Below, piece after piece: positions 24,627-32,915 of a DNA stretch of 64,000 nt (the first letter of the stretch is position 1; every line of letters starts with the position of its first letter). The DNA is taken from assembly GCA_041398605.1 (NCBI GenBank), contig JAWKUK010000006.1:124001-188000 (forward strand). The letters run 5' to 3'. This DNA comes from JAWKUK01 sp041398605. Lineage in GTDB: Bacteria > Planctomycetota > UBA1135 > GCA-002686595. Both the position numbers and the translations under genes were made by a program. Under the pieces are notes generated by a model. That model did not search any database, had not been told where the DNA came from, and was given only the letters and a program-made list of their open reading frames with translations.

Positions 24627-27221
24627 ATGCACACTTTCTTCGCAGCGACGATGTTCGGCTTCATGTACGGAGCGCCGTGGTACGCAGCGCTGCCGCTCAT
24701 CGCCGTGGCCGCGCTCGCGCTGGCCTATCTCGAGGCGCCGCTCGCGCTCTGGACCGTGTTCGGCGCGCTCGTCGTCGCCGGGCTCGTGTCTTGGCCATGG
24801 CTGCTCGCGTTCCTCGGCGTGATGGCGATCTTCAACCTGCGGCCGCTGCGGACGGCGCTCGTCTCCGTGCCCGTCATGAAGGTCATGAAGGCGCTGAAGT
24901 TCCTGCCCGTGATCTCGGACACGGAGCGCACCGCGCTCACCGCCGGCACGGTGTGGATCGACGGCGACCTCTTCAGCGGCAAGCCGGATTGGGCGAAGCT
25001 CGTCACGCAGCCGTACCCCGACCTGACGGCGGAGGAGCGCGCGTTCCTCGACGGGCCATGCGAAGAGGTGTGCCGCATGGTCGACGACTGGAAGGTGTTC
25101 CAAGAGCGTGACCTGCCCGAGCCGGTCTGGGCGTTCCTGAAGAAGGAGGGCTTCTTCGGCCTCATCATCCCGAAGGAGTTCGGCGGCAAGGGCTTCTCAG
25201 CCTCGATGAACAGCGCCGTCGTGCAGAAGCTGTCCTCGCGCTCGGGGCCGCTCGGGATCACGGTCATGGTGCCAAACTCGCTCGGCCCGGCCGAGCTCCT
25301 GGCGCACTACGGCACCGATGAACAGAAGCAGCACTACTTGCCGCGCCTCGCACGCGGCGAGGAGATGCCGTGCTTCGCGTTGACCGAGCCCGGCGCAGGC
25401 TCCGACGCGGGCGCGATGAGCGCGAACGGCGTCGTCTTCGAGGGCGAGGACGGCGTCCTGTACGTGCGCCTCAACTGGACGAAGCGCTACATCACGCTCG
25501 CCGCGATCTCGACGGTGCTCGGCCTCGCGTTCAAGCTGCGCGACCCGGACAACCACCTGGGCAAGGGCGAGGACGTCGGCATTACCTGCGCGCTCATCCC
25601 GTCAAACACGCCAGGGGTGGAGCTCGGGCGACGCCACGACCCGCTCGGCGTCCCGTTCTACAACTGCCCGACCGTGGGCCACGACGTCGTCGTCAAGCTG
25701 GACGAGGTCGTCATCGGCGGCCGCGCCGGCATCGGCGTCGGCTGGCGCATGCTCATGGAGTCGCTCGCCGCAGGCCGCGGGATCTCCTTGCCCGCGTCGA
25801 GCACCGCGCAGGCGAAGATGTGCGCGCGCGCCGTCGGCGCCTACGCGGCGACGCGCAAGCAGTTCGGCATCGCGATCGGCAAGTTCGAGGGCATCCAAGA
25901 GGCGCTCGCGCGCGTCGGCATCAACGCCTACACGCTCGAAGCCGCCCGCCGCACGACCTGCGGCGGCCTCGACGCCGGCGCCAAGCCCGCCGTCGTGACC
26001 GCGATCGCGAAGTACAACTTCACGGAGCTCGCGCGCCAATCGTTGACCGACGCGATGGACATCCTGGGCGGCAAGGCGATCTCGATGGGCCCGCGCAACC
26101 CGCTGGCCCACGCCTACATGGCGACGCCGATCAGCATCACCGTCGAGGGCGCGAACATCCTGACGCGCACGCTGATCGTGTTCGGCCAGGGCGCGATCCG
26201 CTGCCACCCGTTCGCGTGGAAAGAGGTCCAGGCGGTGGAGGCCAACGACGGCAGCGCGTTCGACGCGGCGTTCTTCGGGCACGTCGGGCACGTGGTGCGG
26301 AACCTCGCCCGCTCGATCGTGCTGTCGCTCTCCCGCGGCCACCTCGCGAGCTCGCCCGTCTCGGGCCCAGCGGCGCAGTACTACAAGAAGCTCTCGTGGG
26401 CCTCGGCCAGCTTCGCGATCACCGCGGACATGGCGATGGCGCTGCTCGGCGGCGACCTGAAGCGCAAGGAGTCGCTGACGGGGCGATTTGCGGACGTCTT
26501 CTCGTGGCTCTACCTCGGGAACGCGATCCTGCGGCGCTTCGAGGCGGAGGGCCGCCAGAAGGAGGACATCCCCTTCCTGCACGGGTCGATGCAGCGCTGC
26601 CTGGCGGAGATCCAGAAGGGCTTCGACGGCATCTACCGCAACTTCGACCACAAGCTGGCGGGCGTCCTGCTCCGCGGCCCGGTGGCGTTCTGGTCCCACC
26701 TGAACCCGATCGGCGCCGGCATGACCGATAAGATCGCGGCGAAGGTCGCGGACGCCCTGCAGCGCCCAGGCGCGCAGCGGGAGCGCCTCACCCCCGGCAT
26801 CTACATCCCGACGGCCACGGACGAGGCGCTCGGCCAGCTCGAGCACGCGCTGGAGCTCTGCACGGTCGCCGACGCCATCGAGCGGCGCTTGCGCGACGCG
26901 GTGAAGAAGAAGCGCCTGACGCGCAAGGCCCAGCCGGCGCTGCTCCAGGACGCGGTGCAGCTCGGGGTGATCACGGCCGACGAGCGCGAGCTCTTGGGCC
27001 GCGCCGAGGTCGCGCGGGCGGCGGTCGTCGCGGTCGACGACTTCACGCTCGAGTCCTACCTCCAACGGGGCCTCGAGCCCACGGAGCCCATGGGAAAGGT
27101 CTCCTCGAAGGGGACCTCGACTGGGGCGTCTGAGGCGCCTGGGTCGTCTGGGGCGCCTGGGGCCGCGGCGGAGGCCGCGCCGCCGGCCGTGAGCCCCACC
27201 TCCGAGCGCGCCGCGGGCTGA
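24627..27221 (+). CDS. fadE: Acyl-CoA dehydrogenase FadE
   Basis: An 864-residue protein, close to the roughly 814 residues of E. coli FadE. Two N-terminal hydrophobic segments (about 17-75) suggest membrane attachment. The dehydrogenase core follows, with GLIIPKEFGGKGFSASMNS and the FAD/substrate motif ALTEPGAGSDAG. ATRKQFGIAIGKFEGIQEAL and SLTDAMDILGGKAISMGPRN are also present. The C-terminal FadE-specific domain (DUF1974-like) includes KKKRLTRKAQPALLQDAV. It carries out the first oxidation of beta-oxidation. A GGAG site lies a few bases before the ATG. It follows the TetR gene by 28 nt. The last 40 residues are a Gly/Ala/Ser/Pro-rich tail with short 9-bp repeats. Confidence 0.94.
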   Translation: MHTFFAATMFGFMYGAPWYAALPLIAVAALALAYLEAPLALWTVFGALVVAGLVSWPWLLAFLGVMAIFNLRPLRTALVSVPVMKVMKALKFLPVISDTERTALTAGTVWIDGDLFSGKPDWAKLVTQPYPDLTAEERAFLDGPCEEVCRMVDDWKVFQERDLPEPVWAFLKKEGFFGLIIPKEFGGKGFSASMNSAVVQKLSSRSGPLGITVMVPNSLGPAELLAHYGTDEQKQHYLPRLARGEEMPCFALTEPGAGSDAGAMSANGVVFEGEDGVLYVRLNWTKRYITLAAISTVLGLAFKLRDPDNHLGKGEDVGITCALIPSNTPGVELGRRHDPLGVPFYNCPTVGHDVVVKLDEVVIGGRAGIGVGWRMLMESLAAGRGISLPASSTAQAKMCARAVGAYAATRKQFGIAIGKFEGIQEALARVGINAYTLEAARRTTCGGLDAGAKPAVVTAIAKYNFTELARQSLTDAMDILGGKAISMGPRNPLAHAYMATPISITVEGANILTRTLIVFGQGAIRCHPFAWKEVQAVEANDGSAFDAAFFGHVGHVVRNLARSIVLSLSRGHLASSPVSGPAAQYYKKLSWASASFAITADMAMALLGGDLKRKESLTGRFADVFSWLYLGNAILRRFEAEGRQKEDIPFLHGSMQRCLAEIQKGFDGIYRNFDHKLAGVLLRGPVAFWSHLNPIGAGMTDKIAAKVADALQRPGAQRERLTPGIYIPTATDEALGQLEHALELCTVADAIERRLRDAVKKKRLTRKAQPALLQDAVQLGVITADERELLGRAEVARAAVVAVDDFTLESYLQRGLEPTEPMGKVSSKGTSTGASEAPGSSGAPGAAAEAAPPAVSPTSERAAG

Positions 27222-27242
27222 CCGAACCCCGCCAAGGCTCGC

Positions 27243-27277
27243 GGGCCGCGCCCAGGGGTCGCCCCTGAGCGCGGCCC
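27243..27277 (+). terminator. Terminator hairpin after fadE
   Basis: Outer stem GGGCCGCGC (27243-27251) with GCGCGGCCC (27269-27277) and inner stem AGGGG/CCCCT around TCG. It lies 22 nt after the fadE stop and is followed by TTCG rather than a long T tract. Confidence 0.7.
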
Positions 27278-27457
27278 TTCGCTGTGCACCCGCGTGGACC
27301 AGCGGCCGCCCAGAGGACCGCCCGCCGGGCCCACAACAGCGGTCAGAGGTCGCACGAACTGCCGCAAGTTGTCACAATCGTGACGTCCCCTCGACCCGAC
27401 CAACCTCCCCCCTTGATCAAGGCCTCGGCCCTGGCGGCCCTCGCCCCCCCGCCTTCC

Positions 27458-28249
27458 ATGCGGATCCATTCGAAGTGCGTCCTGGGATCGCTGCTCGCAT
27501 CCTCGCTGGTTGCGTGCCAATCCATCGTCCATGACGACGTGTCGTTCCCCCAGGACATGACTGGCAAGAACCTCGTCGGCATCTCCACGGGTTGGGCATT
27601 CGTCGAGGCCGAGGCGGACCTCTCAAACGGCACAGGCCCGCTCGCGAACCCGCTGCTGGGCGGCAGCGATGTCGGCAGCTCGACGACGGACCTGCAGCCG
27701 GTCTTCGGGATCGGCCTGAAGTACCTGAAGTTCCTCGACAACAACTGGTCCTTCGGCGGGATCCTCGAGCACCGCCGCTTCGATCCGGACTCGACGCGCC
27801 CGCTCAACGCGGACCTCGACATCGACGAGTTCGGCACGAACCACCTGATCTTGGACCTGCGCTATTGGTTCAACCCGCTCGACCGGGAGAACCGCTTCCG
27901 CCCGTTCGCTGCCGTCCAGTTCGGCTACGTGCCCGAGATCAACGCGGACGGCGTCGTGCGGTACGCCGCCATCCCGTCGCTCGGGTTGCCGGCCGTGACC
28001 GAGGACATCAAGCTCGAGGGCGATGAGTTCTTCACGCTCGGGTTCCTCGTCGGCGGGTCGTACCTCATCCAGAAGGACCTGACCTTCGACTTCGGCGCGT
28101 TCTACGAGATCGCGCTCGACCCGTCCGAGGACACCATCTCGCTGCAGCCGCACCCCGGCCAGCCGGTCATCGGTGCAGCTTCGACCTACGACGGCGAGCT
28201 GCTCGAGAAGGGTCTGTACCTCACGTTCGGCCTCTCGTACACCTTCTGA
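27458..28249 (+). CDS. Outer-membrane beta-barrel lipoprotein
   Basis: The ATG at 27458 gives 263 residues. The N-terminus MRIHSKCVLGSLLASSLVACQS carries a lipobox (SLVAC), so the mature protein is probably lipidated at that Cys. The rest alternates amphipathic strands (GIGLKYLKFLDNNWSFGGIL, NHLILDLRYWFNP, FRPFAAVQFGYVPE, LTFDFGAFYEIAL). It ends LYLTFGLSYTF, with the terminal Phe of outer-membrane barrels. A lipidated start on a barrel is uncommon but known. Function unknown. It is flanked by terminator hairpins on both sides, so it is probably its own transcription unit. Confidence 0.8.
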   Translation: MRIHSKCVLGSLLASSLVACQSIVHDDVSFPQDMTGKNLVGISTGWAFVEAEADLSNGTGPLANPLLGGSDVGSSTTDLQPVFGIGLKYLKFLDNNWSFGGILEHRRFDPDSTRPLNADLDIDEFGTNHLILDLRYWFNPLDRENRFRPFAAVQFGYVPEINADGVVRYAAIPSLGLPAVTEDIKLEGDEFFTLGFLVGGSYLIQKDLTFDFGAFYEIALDPSEDTISLQPHPGQPVIGAASTYDGELLEKGLYLTFGLSYTF

Positions 28250-28262
28250 GCGAGCCGCCGCG

Positions 28263-28307
28263 AGCCGCCGGCGCGCCCACACCGCTGCGTGTGGGCCGCC
28301 GGCGGCT
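28263..28307 (+). terminator. Strong terminator hairpin after the barrel gene
   Basis: Outer stem AGCCGCCGGCG (28263-28273) with CGCCGGCGGCT (28297-28307) and inner stem CCCACAC with GTGTGGG around a 6-nt loop. It is followed by TTTG, and the barrel gene stop is 13 nt upstream. Confidence 0.85.
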
Positions 28308-28377
28308 TTGCGTGGCGGACACCTCGGTCCGCGCGCTGCACGGCGGCTCCAAGCGGCAGCGCCCAACAACGTCGATC

Positions 28378-29190
28378 ATGGTCAGCAGGAAGCGGCTCAA
28401 GTGGGCGCGCAATCAAGCGCTCCCGATGGTGTTCCAGCCGCCCGTGCGCGGGCTCGTCGATGGCGACGAGTTCATGCGCGGGGCATGGCACAGCGAGGTC
28501 TTCGGCAACTCACGGCCGATCACGCTCGAGCTCGGCTGCGGCGAGGGGACCTACGCGGTCGAGCTCGCGCGCAAGTACCCCGAGCGGAACTTCGTCGGGG
28601 TCGACATCAAAGGCCACCGCTTCTGGCGCGGCGCGCAGACCGCCCATGACGCGGGGCTCACGAACGTGGCGTTCCTGCGGGCGCGTGTCGAGTTCCTGGA
28701 CCGCTGCTTCGGCCCCGACGAGGTGGACGAGCTGTGGCTCACGTTCTCGGACCCGCGCCCCAAAGACGAGCGCGGCACGAAGCGCATCACGTCGCCCCTC
28801 TACTTCGCGTTCTACCAGTGCTTCGTGCGCGAGGGCGGCCGCGCGCACGTCAAGAGCGACAGCGAGCTCCTCTTCGAGACGACGCGCGCAGGGCTCGCCG
28901 CGGAGGGCTACGCGCTGCCGCTCGAGAGCCGCGACGTCCATGGCGAACTGGTGACGCGCTGCGACCCGGAGCGCGCGGAGCTCCTGCGCGTCGTGACGCC
29001 CTACGAGCGGCGCTGGATCCGCGAGGGGCGCGCGATCCACTATCTCGAGGTCGTGCTCCCGCCCCGGCGGGACCCGCAGCGCATCGACGCTTCGCTGGAG
29101 GCGTTGCAAGGCTCGCGGCGGTCGGCGGCGGTCCGCCGCGAGCTCGAGCTCGAGATGGCGCGCAACGGGAATCAGAGCGCGTCCGCGTGA
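28378..29190 (+). CDS. trmB: tRNA (guanine-N7-)-methyltransferase TrmB
   Basis: The ATG at 28378 gives 270 residues. The SAM-binding motif I is LELGCGEGTYAVELA, followed by FVGVDIKGHR. The TrmB signature reads FSDPRPKDERGTKR where most family members have FPDPWPK with basic residues after it, so two positions differ from consensus. RVVTPYERRWIREGRAIHYL completes the C-terminal family pattern. It methylates G46 in the tRNA variable loop. The C-terminal tail of about 40 residues is longer than in E. coli. The upstream frame passes through the terminator hairpin, which supports this internal start. Confidence 0.88.
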   Translation: MVSRKRLKWARNQALPMVFQPPVRGLVDGDEFMRGAWHSEVFGNSRPITLELGCGEGTYAVELARKYPERNFVGVDIKGHRFWRGAQTAHDAGLTNVAFLRARVEFLDRCFGPDEVDELWLTFSDPRPKDERGTKRITSPLYFAFYQCFVREGGRAHVKSDSELLFETTRAGLAAEGYALPLESRDVHGELVTRCDPERAELLRVVTPYERRWIREGRAIHYLEVVLPPRRDPQRIDASLEALQGSRRSAAVRRELELEMARNGNQSASA

Positions 29191-29233
29191 ACGGGCGCGC
29201 AACGTGCATCGTTCCAGTTAGGCTGTCGAGGCA

Positions 29234-29743
29234 ATGCGCGGCGCGGACCTCCTGAGACGTTGGCAGCAAGCCCAGGGCAGCGCGCTCGGGCGCAAGCTCT
29301 TCAGCCTCGCGCTCGGCCGCGCGGTGCCGTACACAGGGTCGATCAAGCCGGAGGTGCTCGAGCTGGCGCCCGGTCGCGCCTGCGTCGCGATGCGCGACCG
29401 GCGCGCGGTGCGCAATCACCTGCGCTCGATCCACGCGATCGCGCTCGTCAACCTCGGCGAGGTCACGAGCGGCCTCGCGCTCCTGGTTGGGTTGCCGGAC
29501 GACGCCCGCGGCATCGTGAAGGGCCTCTCCATCGAGTACCGCAAGAAGGCGCGGGGCCGCTTGGTCGCGCGCACCGAGTGCACGCCGCCGAGCGACAATA
29601 CGAAGCGCGACCTCACGGTCGAGGCCACGCTCTCGGACCAGGAGGGTGACACCGTCGCGGTCGTGCATGTCGAATGGCGGATCAGCCCGGTCGAGGCGTC
29701 ACGCTCGACCGAAGCCACGCCGAGCGCGAAAGGGACCCAGTGA
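29234..29743 (+). CDS. DUF4442-type hotdog-fold thioesterase-like protein
   Basis: A 169-residue protein with the DUF4442 (hotdog thioesterase-like) pattern. It has a PYTGSIKPEVLELAPGRACV strand, DRRAVRNHLRSIHAIALVNL where the long central helix begins, GEVTSGLALLVGLPDDARGI, and a final KKARGRLVARTE strand. Family members are thought to act on acyl-CoA thioesters. The GTG start of the next gene overlaps its stop (GTGA), so it is translationally coupled to the nitronate monooxygenase and begins the four-gene run up to 32822. Confidence 0.8.
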   Translation: MRGADLLRRWQQAQGSALGRKLFSLALGRAVPYTGSIKPEVLELAPGRACVAMRDRRAVRNHLRSIHAIALVNLGEVTSGLALLVGLPDDARGIVKGLSIEYRKKARGRLVARTECTPPSDNTKRDLTVEATLSDQEGDTVAVVHVEWRISPVEASRSTEATPSAKGTQ

Positions 29744-30771
29744 GCCACGACTCCAGCGCCAACCCAGCGACCGAGCCGCAGCGATCGCCGACCGCGCAGT
29801 TCTTGCGCACGACCGGCGTCGAGGTGCCGCTCATCTGCGGCGCGATGTACCCGTGCAGTAACCCGGAGCTCGTCGGCGCCGTCGCCGCGGCCGGCGCGAT
29901 GGCGATCGTTCAGCCGCTTTCGCTCGTCTATGTGCACGGCCGTGAGTTCCGCGCCGGGCTGCGCGAGATCAAGGCGCTGGCCGGAGGGCGCCCGTTCGGC
30001 TTCAACGCGATCATCGAGAAGTCCGCCAAGGCCTACGAACAGCGGATGCGCGCGTGGATCGACATCGCCCTGGAGGAGGGCGTGCGCTTCTTCGTGACGG
30101 CGCTCGGGAACCCGAGCTGGGTCTGCGAGAAGGTGCACCAGGTCGGCGGCGCAGTCTTCCATGACGTGACCGAGCGCAAGTGGGCCCAGAAGGCGGTCGA
30201 CGCGGGCGTGGATGGCCTGATCTGCGTCAACGAGCGCGCAGGCGGGCACGCTGGGGTGCGCGCGCCGGAGGCGCTGTTCGCAGAGCTCGCGGACCTCGGC
30301 CTGCCGCTCGTCGCGGCCGGCGGCTGCGGCGACGAGGCGCGCTACCGCGCGCTGCTCGAGATGGGCTACGGCGCCGTGCAGATGGGCACGCGCTTCATCG
30401 CGACGAACGAGTGCAAGGTCCACCGGGACTACTGGGACGCGATCATCGCGGCGGATGAAGGCGACATCGTGCTGACCGAGCGCCTCTCTGGCGTGCCGGT
30501 GGCGGTCATCAATACGCCCTTCGTGCAGAAGATCGGCACGAAGGCGGGCCCGATCGCGCGGTGGATGCTGCGGGGGCGCCGCACCAAGCACTGGATGCGT
30601 ACGTTCTACGCGTTGAAGTCGATCCGCGAGCTGAAGCACACCATCAAGAAGGGCGTGTCTTATCGCGACGTCTGGCAAGCGGGCAAGAGCGTCGGCGGCG
30701 TCCACTCGGTCGAGCCTGCGGGCGACATCGTCCGCCGCTTCGAGGCCGCCTGGCGCGACAGCACGAGGTGA
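29740..30771 (+). CDS. Nitronate monooxygenase family flavoprotein
   Basis: A 343-residue TIM-barrel flavoprotein, GTG start overlapping the previous stop. It has VEVPLICGAMYPCSNPELVG at the N-terminus (FMN-site region) and PFGFNAIIEK. VDGLICVNERAGGHAGVRAP carries the Gly-Gly-His loop with the catalytic His, and LPLVAAGGCGDEARYRALLE plus GAVQMGTRFIATNE form the phosphate-binding end. This matches the NMO/2-nitropropane dioxygenase family. Many members have other oxidoreductase roles, including enoyl-ACP or alkyl-nitronate oxidation, so the substrate is open. The coupling to a thioesterase-like gene hints at an acyl-CoA-related role. That is inference. Confidence 0.88.
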   Translation: MSHDSSANPATEPQRSPTAQFLRTTGVEVPLICGAMYPCSNPELVGAVAAAGAMAIVQPLSLVYVHGREFRAGLREIKALAGGRPFGFNAIIEKSAKAYEQRMRAWIDIALEEGVRFFVTALGNPSWVCEKVHQVGGAVFHDVTERKWAQKAVDAGVDGLICVNERAGGHAGVRAPEALFAELADLGLPLVAAGGCGDEARYRALLEMGYGAVQMGTRFIATNECKVHRDYWDAIIAADEGDIVLTERLSGVPVAVINTPFVQKIGTKAGPIARWMLRGRRTKHWMRTFYALKSIRELKHTIKKGVSYRDVWQAGKSVGGVHSVEPAGDIVRRFEAAWRDSTR

Positions 30772-30774
30772 CCT

Positions 30775-31989
30775 TTGGCTGGGGCGGCACCGCATAAGTG
30801 GGAGTTCAAGGCGCGCTTTCGCCGCAACGCTTTCGGCTGGCGCTCGCAGCCCGCGCTCGCGCGGATCAAAGAGGCGCTCGCCGAGATCAAGAAGGTCGCC
30901 AAGCGCGACGCGCTGCTCGGCGGAGAAGGGGCCGTGCTCTGGCTCGAGCGCATCTCACCCGCGCTCGCGCAGGTCGATAGCTCGTCGGGCTCGATCGGCA
31001 CCGCGGTCAACCACGCGATCGATGTCCTCGTCAGCTTGATCAGCGCCGCGCCTGCGAGCGAGCAGCAGCGTCGGGCCTGGCTGGAGCGCTTGTACCAAGC
31101 CCTCGAGGACGACTGCGTCCCATACATCGAAGCGCTCGGCGAGCATTGGGGCGCGTTGTGCGCCGCGCAAGAGCTCGCGTCGGAGTGGGCAGACCGATTG
31201 CTGCCGCTCACGCGCCGAGCGCTCAGCAGCAATCGCACGGAGTTCTTCTACTTCAAGGGCGCTGCGGCGTGCCTGAGCGCGCTCTACTACGCTGGCCGCT
31301 ACGACGAGCTGATCATCACGGTCGAGCGACCGAGCCTCTGGGACGACCAGAAGTGGGTGGCGCGGGCCTTGGCCGCGCGCGGTGAGACGGAGGCCGCGCT
31401 CGAATTCGCTGAGCAATGCCGGGGCAGGTTTGGGGGCTCGCCGCTGATCGACCGTGAATGCGAGGCGCTGCTCCTGGCTCAAGGGCAGGTCGAAGCGGCG
31501 TATGCGCGCTACGGTGTGCGCGCGAATCAGCGCGATACGTACCTGGCGACCTTCCGCGCGCTCGCCAAGAAGTACCCGCACAAGGCGCCCCGCGAGCTCC
31601 TGTCCGACCTCGTCGCGTCGACGCCGGGCGAGGAAGGCAGGTGGTTCGCTGCGGCCAAGGACGCGCGGCTGTACGACACTGCGCTCGCGCTCGCCGAGCG
31701 GGGCCCGTGCGACCCCATGACCCTCGCGCGCGCTGCCCGGAACCACCTGGGCAAGGTACCCGAGTTTGCGCTGCGCGCCGGCCTGTTGGCGCTGCACTGG
31801 ATGTGTCAAGGGCGGGGCTACGAGCTGACCGGCGCGCACGTGATCGAGGCCTACTCGTTCACGCGCCTCGCCGCAGAGGAGCTCGGTCGCCTGGAGGACC
31901 TGCCCGTTGCCCTAAAGACGGTCCTCTCGATCGGCGGACCGGGCCAAGCGTTCGTACAACGAAACCTACCAGCAAACGCCACGCAATGA
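30775..31989 (+). CDS. Conserved helical-repeat protein of unknown function
   Basis: A 404-residue, nearly all-helical protein started at a TTG three bases after the previous stop. The middle resembles degenerate tetratricopeptide-like helical pairs (KWVARALAARGETEAALEFA, IDRECEALLLAQGQVEAAYA). The C-terminal half includes AAKDARLYDTALALAERGPC, DPMTLARAARNHLGKVPEFA and ALHWMCQGRGYELTGAHVIE. I recall similar C-terminal sequence in unannotated proteins of proteobacteria, but no function. No signal peptide or membrane segment is seen. Its stop overlaps the start of the P-loop NTPase gene (ATGA), which implies the two products work together. Confidence 0.7.
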   Translation: MAGAAPHKWEFKARFRRNAFGWRSQPALARIKEALAEIKKVAKRDALLGGEGAVLWLERISPALAQVDSSSGSIGTAVNHAIDVLVSLISAAPASEQQRRAWLERLYQALEDDCVPYIEALGEHWGALCAAQELASEWADRLLPLTRRALSSNRTEFFYFKGAAACLSALYYAGRYDELIITVERPSLWDDQKWVARALAARGETEAALEFAEQCRGRFGGSPLIDRECEALLLAQGQVEAAYARYGVRANQRDTYLATFRALAKKYPHKAPRELLSDLVASTPGEEGRWFAAAKDARLYDTALALAERGPCDPMTLARAARNHLGKVPEFALRAGLLALHWMCQGRGYELTGAHVIEAYSFTRLAAEELGRLEDLPVALKTVLSIGGPGQAFVQRNLPANATQ

Positions 31990-32822
31990 GACTCCGCCGC
32001 ATCATCCACGTCGCCGGAGCGGCAGGGACAGGCAAGACCATGTTCATCGAACGCGCGCTGGCCAGCGGCACGTCCGTGGCGGCGTGCGCCAGATGCGTCC
32101 TCTCCCCGAAGGCCAGGGGCGTCAAGGAGTCAAAGCCCAAACAACATGCGGAGCTGCAGCGCTATCGCCGAGCGGGCGCCTGCGACGCGACGCTCTATCA
32201 GTTCAAGGAACCCTCGTGCGATGACTGGTACATGTCGCAGTTGATGGAGGGATATTCCGAGGTCGTTTACATCGAGGGTGACTGCCCGACGGAATACGTC
32301 GAGCTCTCGGTCGCGGTCGCGTCGATCGACGCCGAGCGCTCCCCGCTGCTGGAGCGCCGGCTCGTCTCAGCGCGAGAGCGCCCGTCGAAATGGGCAGACA
32401 TCGGCGATGACCCGTCAAGGATGCTCGCGAGCCTCCTCGACCTCGTCAACTTGGCGCCGAAGTCAACGTCGGCGAAAGCGAACCAAGCGGCCAACCTGCT
32501 ACGAGAGCTTCAAGGGAAGCTGAAGGACCACGCCCCGGCGCCGGTCAAGCGCTGGGCGATCACGCCCCACTACGCGGGGATCGAGCGCGCCCAGCTCGTC
32601 GTCTTCAACGTTAGGACCGAGGAAGAACGTGTGTTGGCGCGAGCGCACATCGACGACCTGCATCGGATTCGCAAGGAACAGCCGCTCTTTGATGACATCG
32701 TCCGCCCGTTCGGGAATCGAACCCCCATCACTGCTGTGGCCGCGGACCTCTCAGATGCGGCCGACCAAGGCCTGAAGCGCGCGCTTGCGCGCTTGAAGCG
32801 CGCGGCGCAGCGCCCGGGTTGA
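31986..32822 (+). CDS. P-loop NTPase of unknown function (GTPase-like)
   Basis: A 278-residue protein. RIIHVAGAAGTGKTMFIERA is a Walker A motif right at the N-terminus. SEVVYIEGDCPTEYVE resembles the Walker B/switch strand of MobB/HypB/CobW-like GTPases. VKRWAITPHYAGIERAQLVV and VFNVRTEEER stand where an NKxD guanine motif would be, but NKxD itself is missing. The last strand-turn ITAVAADLSDAADQGL resembles the G5 end. Several Cys (CARC, GAC, SCDD, GDCP) might bind metal. The start overlaps the helical-repeat gene by ATGA. The family is not certain. Confidence 0.65.
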   Translation: MRLRRIIHVAGAAGTGKTMFIERALASGTSVAACARCVLSPKARGVKESKPKQHAELQRYRRAGACDATLYQFKEPSCDDWYMSQLMEGYSEVVYIEGDCPTEYVELSVAVASIDAERSPLLERRLVSARERPSKWADIGDDPSRMLASLLDLVNLAPKSTSAKANQAANLLRELQGKLKDHAPAPVKRWAITPHYAGIERAQLVVFNVRTEEERVLARAHIDDLHRIRKEQPLFDDIVRPFGNRTPITAVAADLSDAADQGLKRALARLKRAAQRPG

Positions 32823-32915
32823 CCACACGCTCTGAGCTGGTTGGGCTGGCCGGGCTGATTGGGCGCCAAGACGAGCCGCGCTCGATCCTGCGCCCCTGGC
32901 GCGAGCGCGTCGCCC

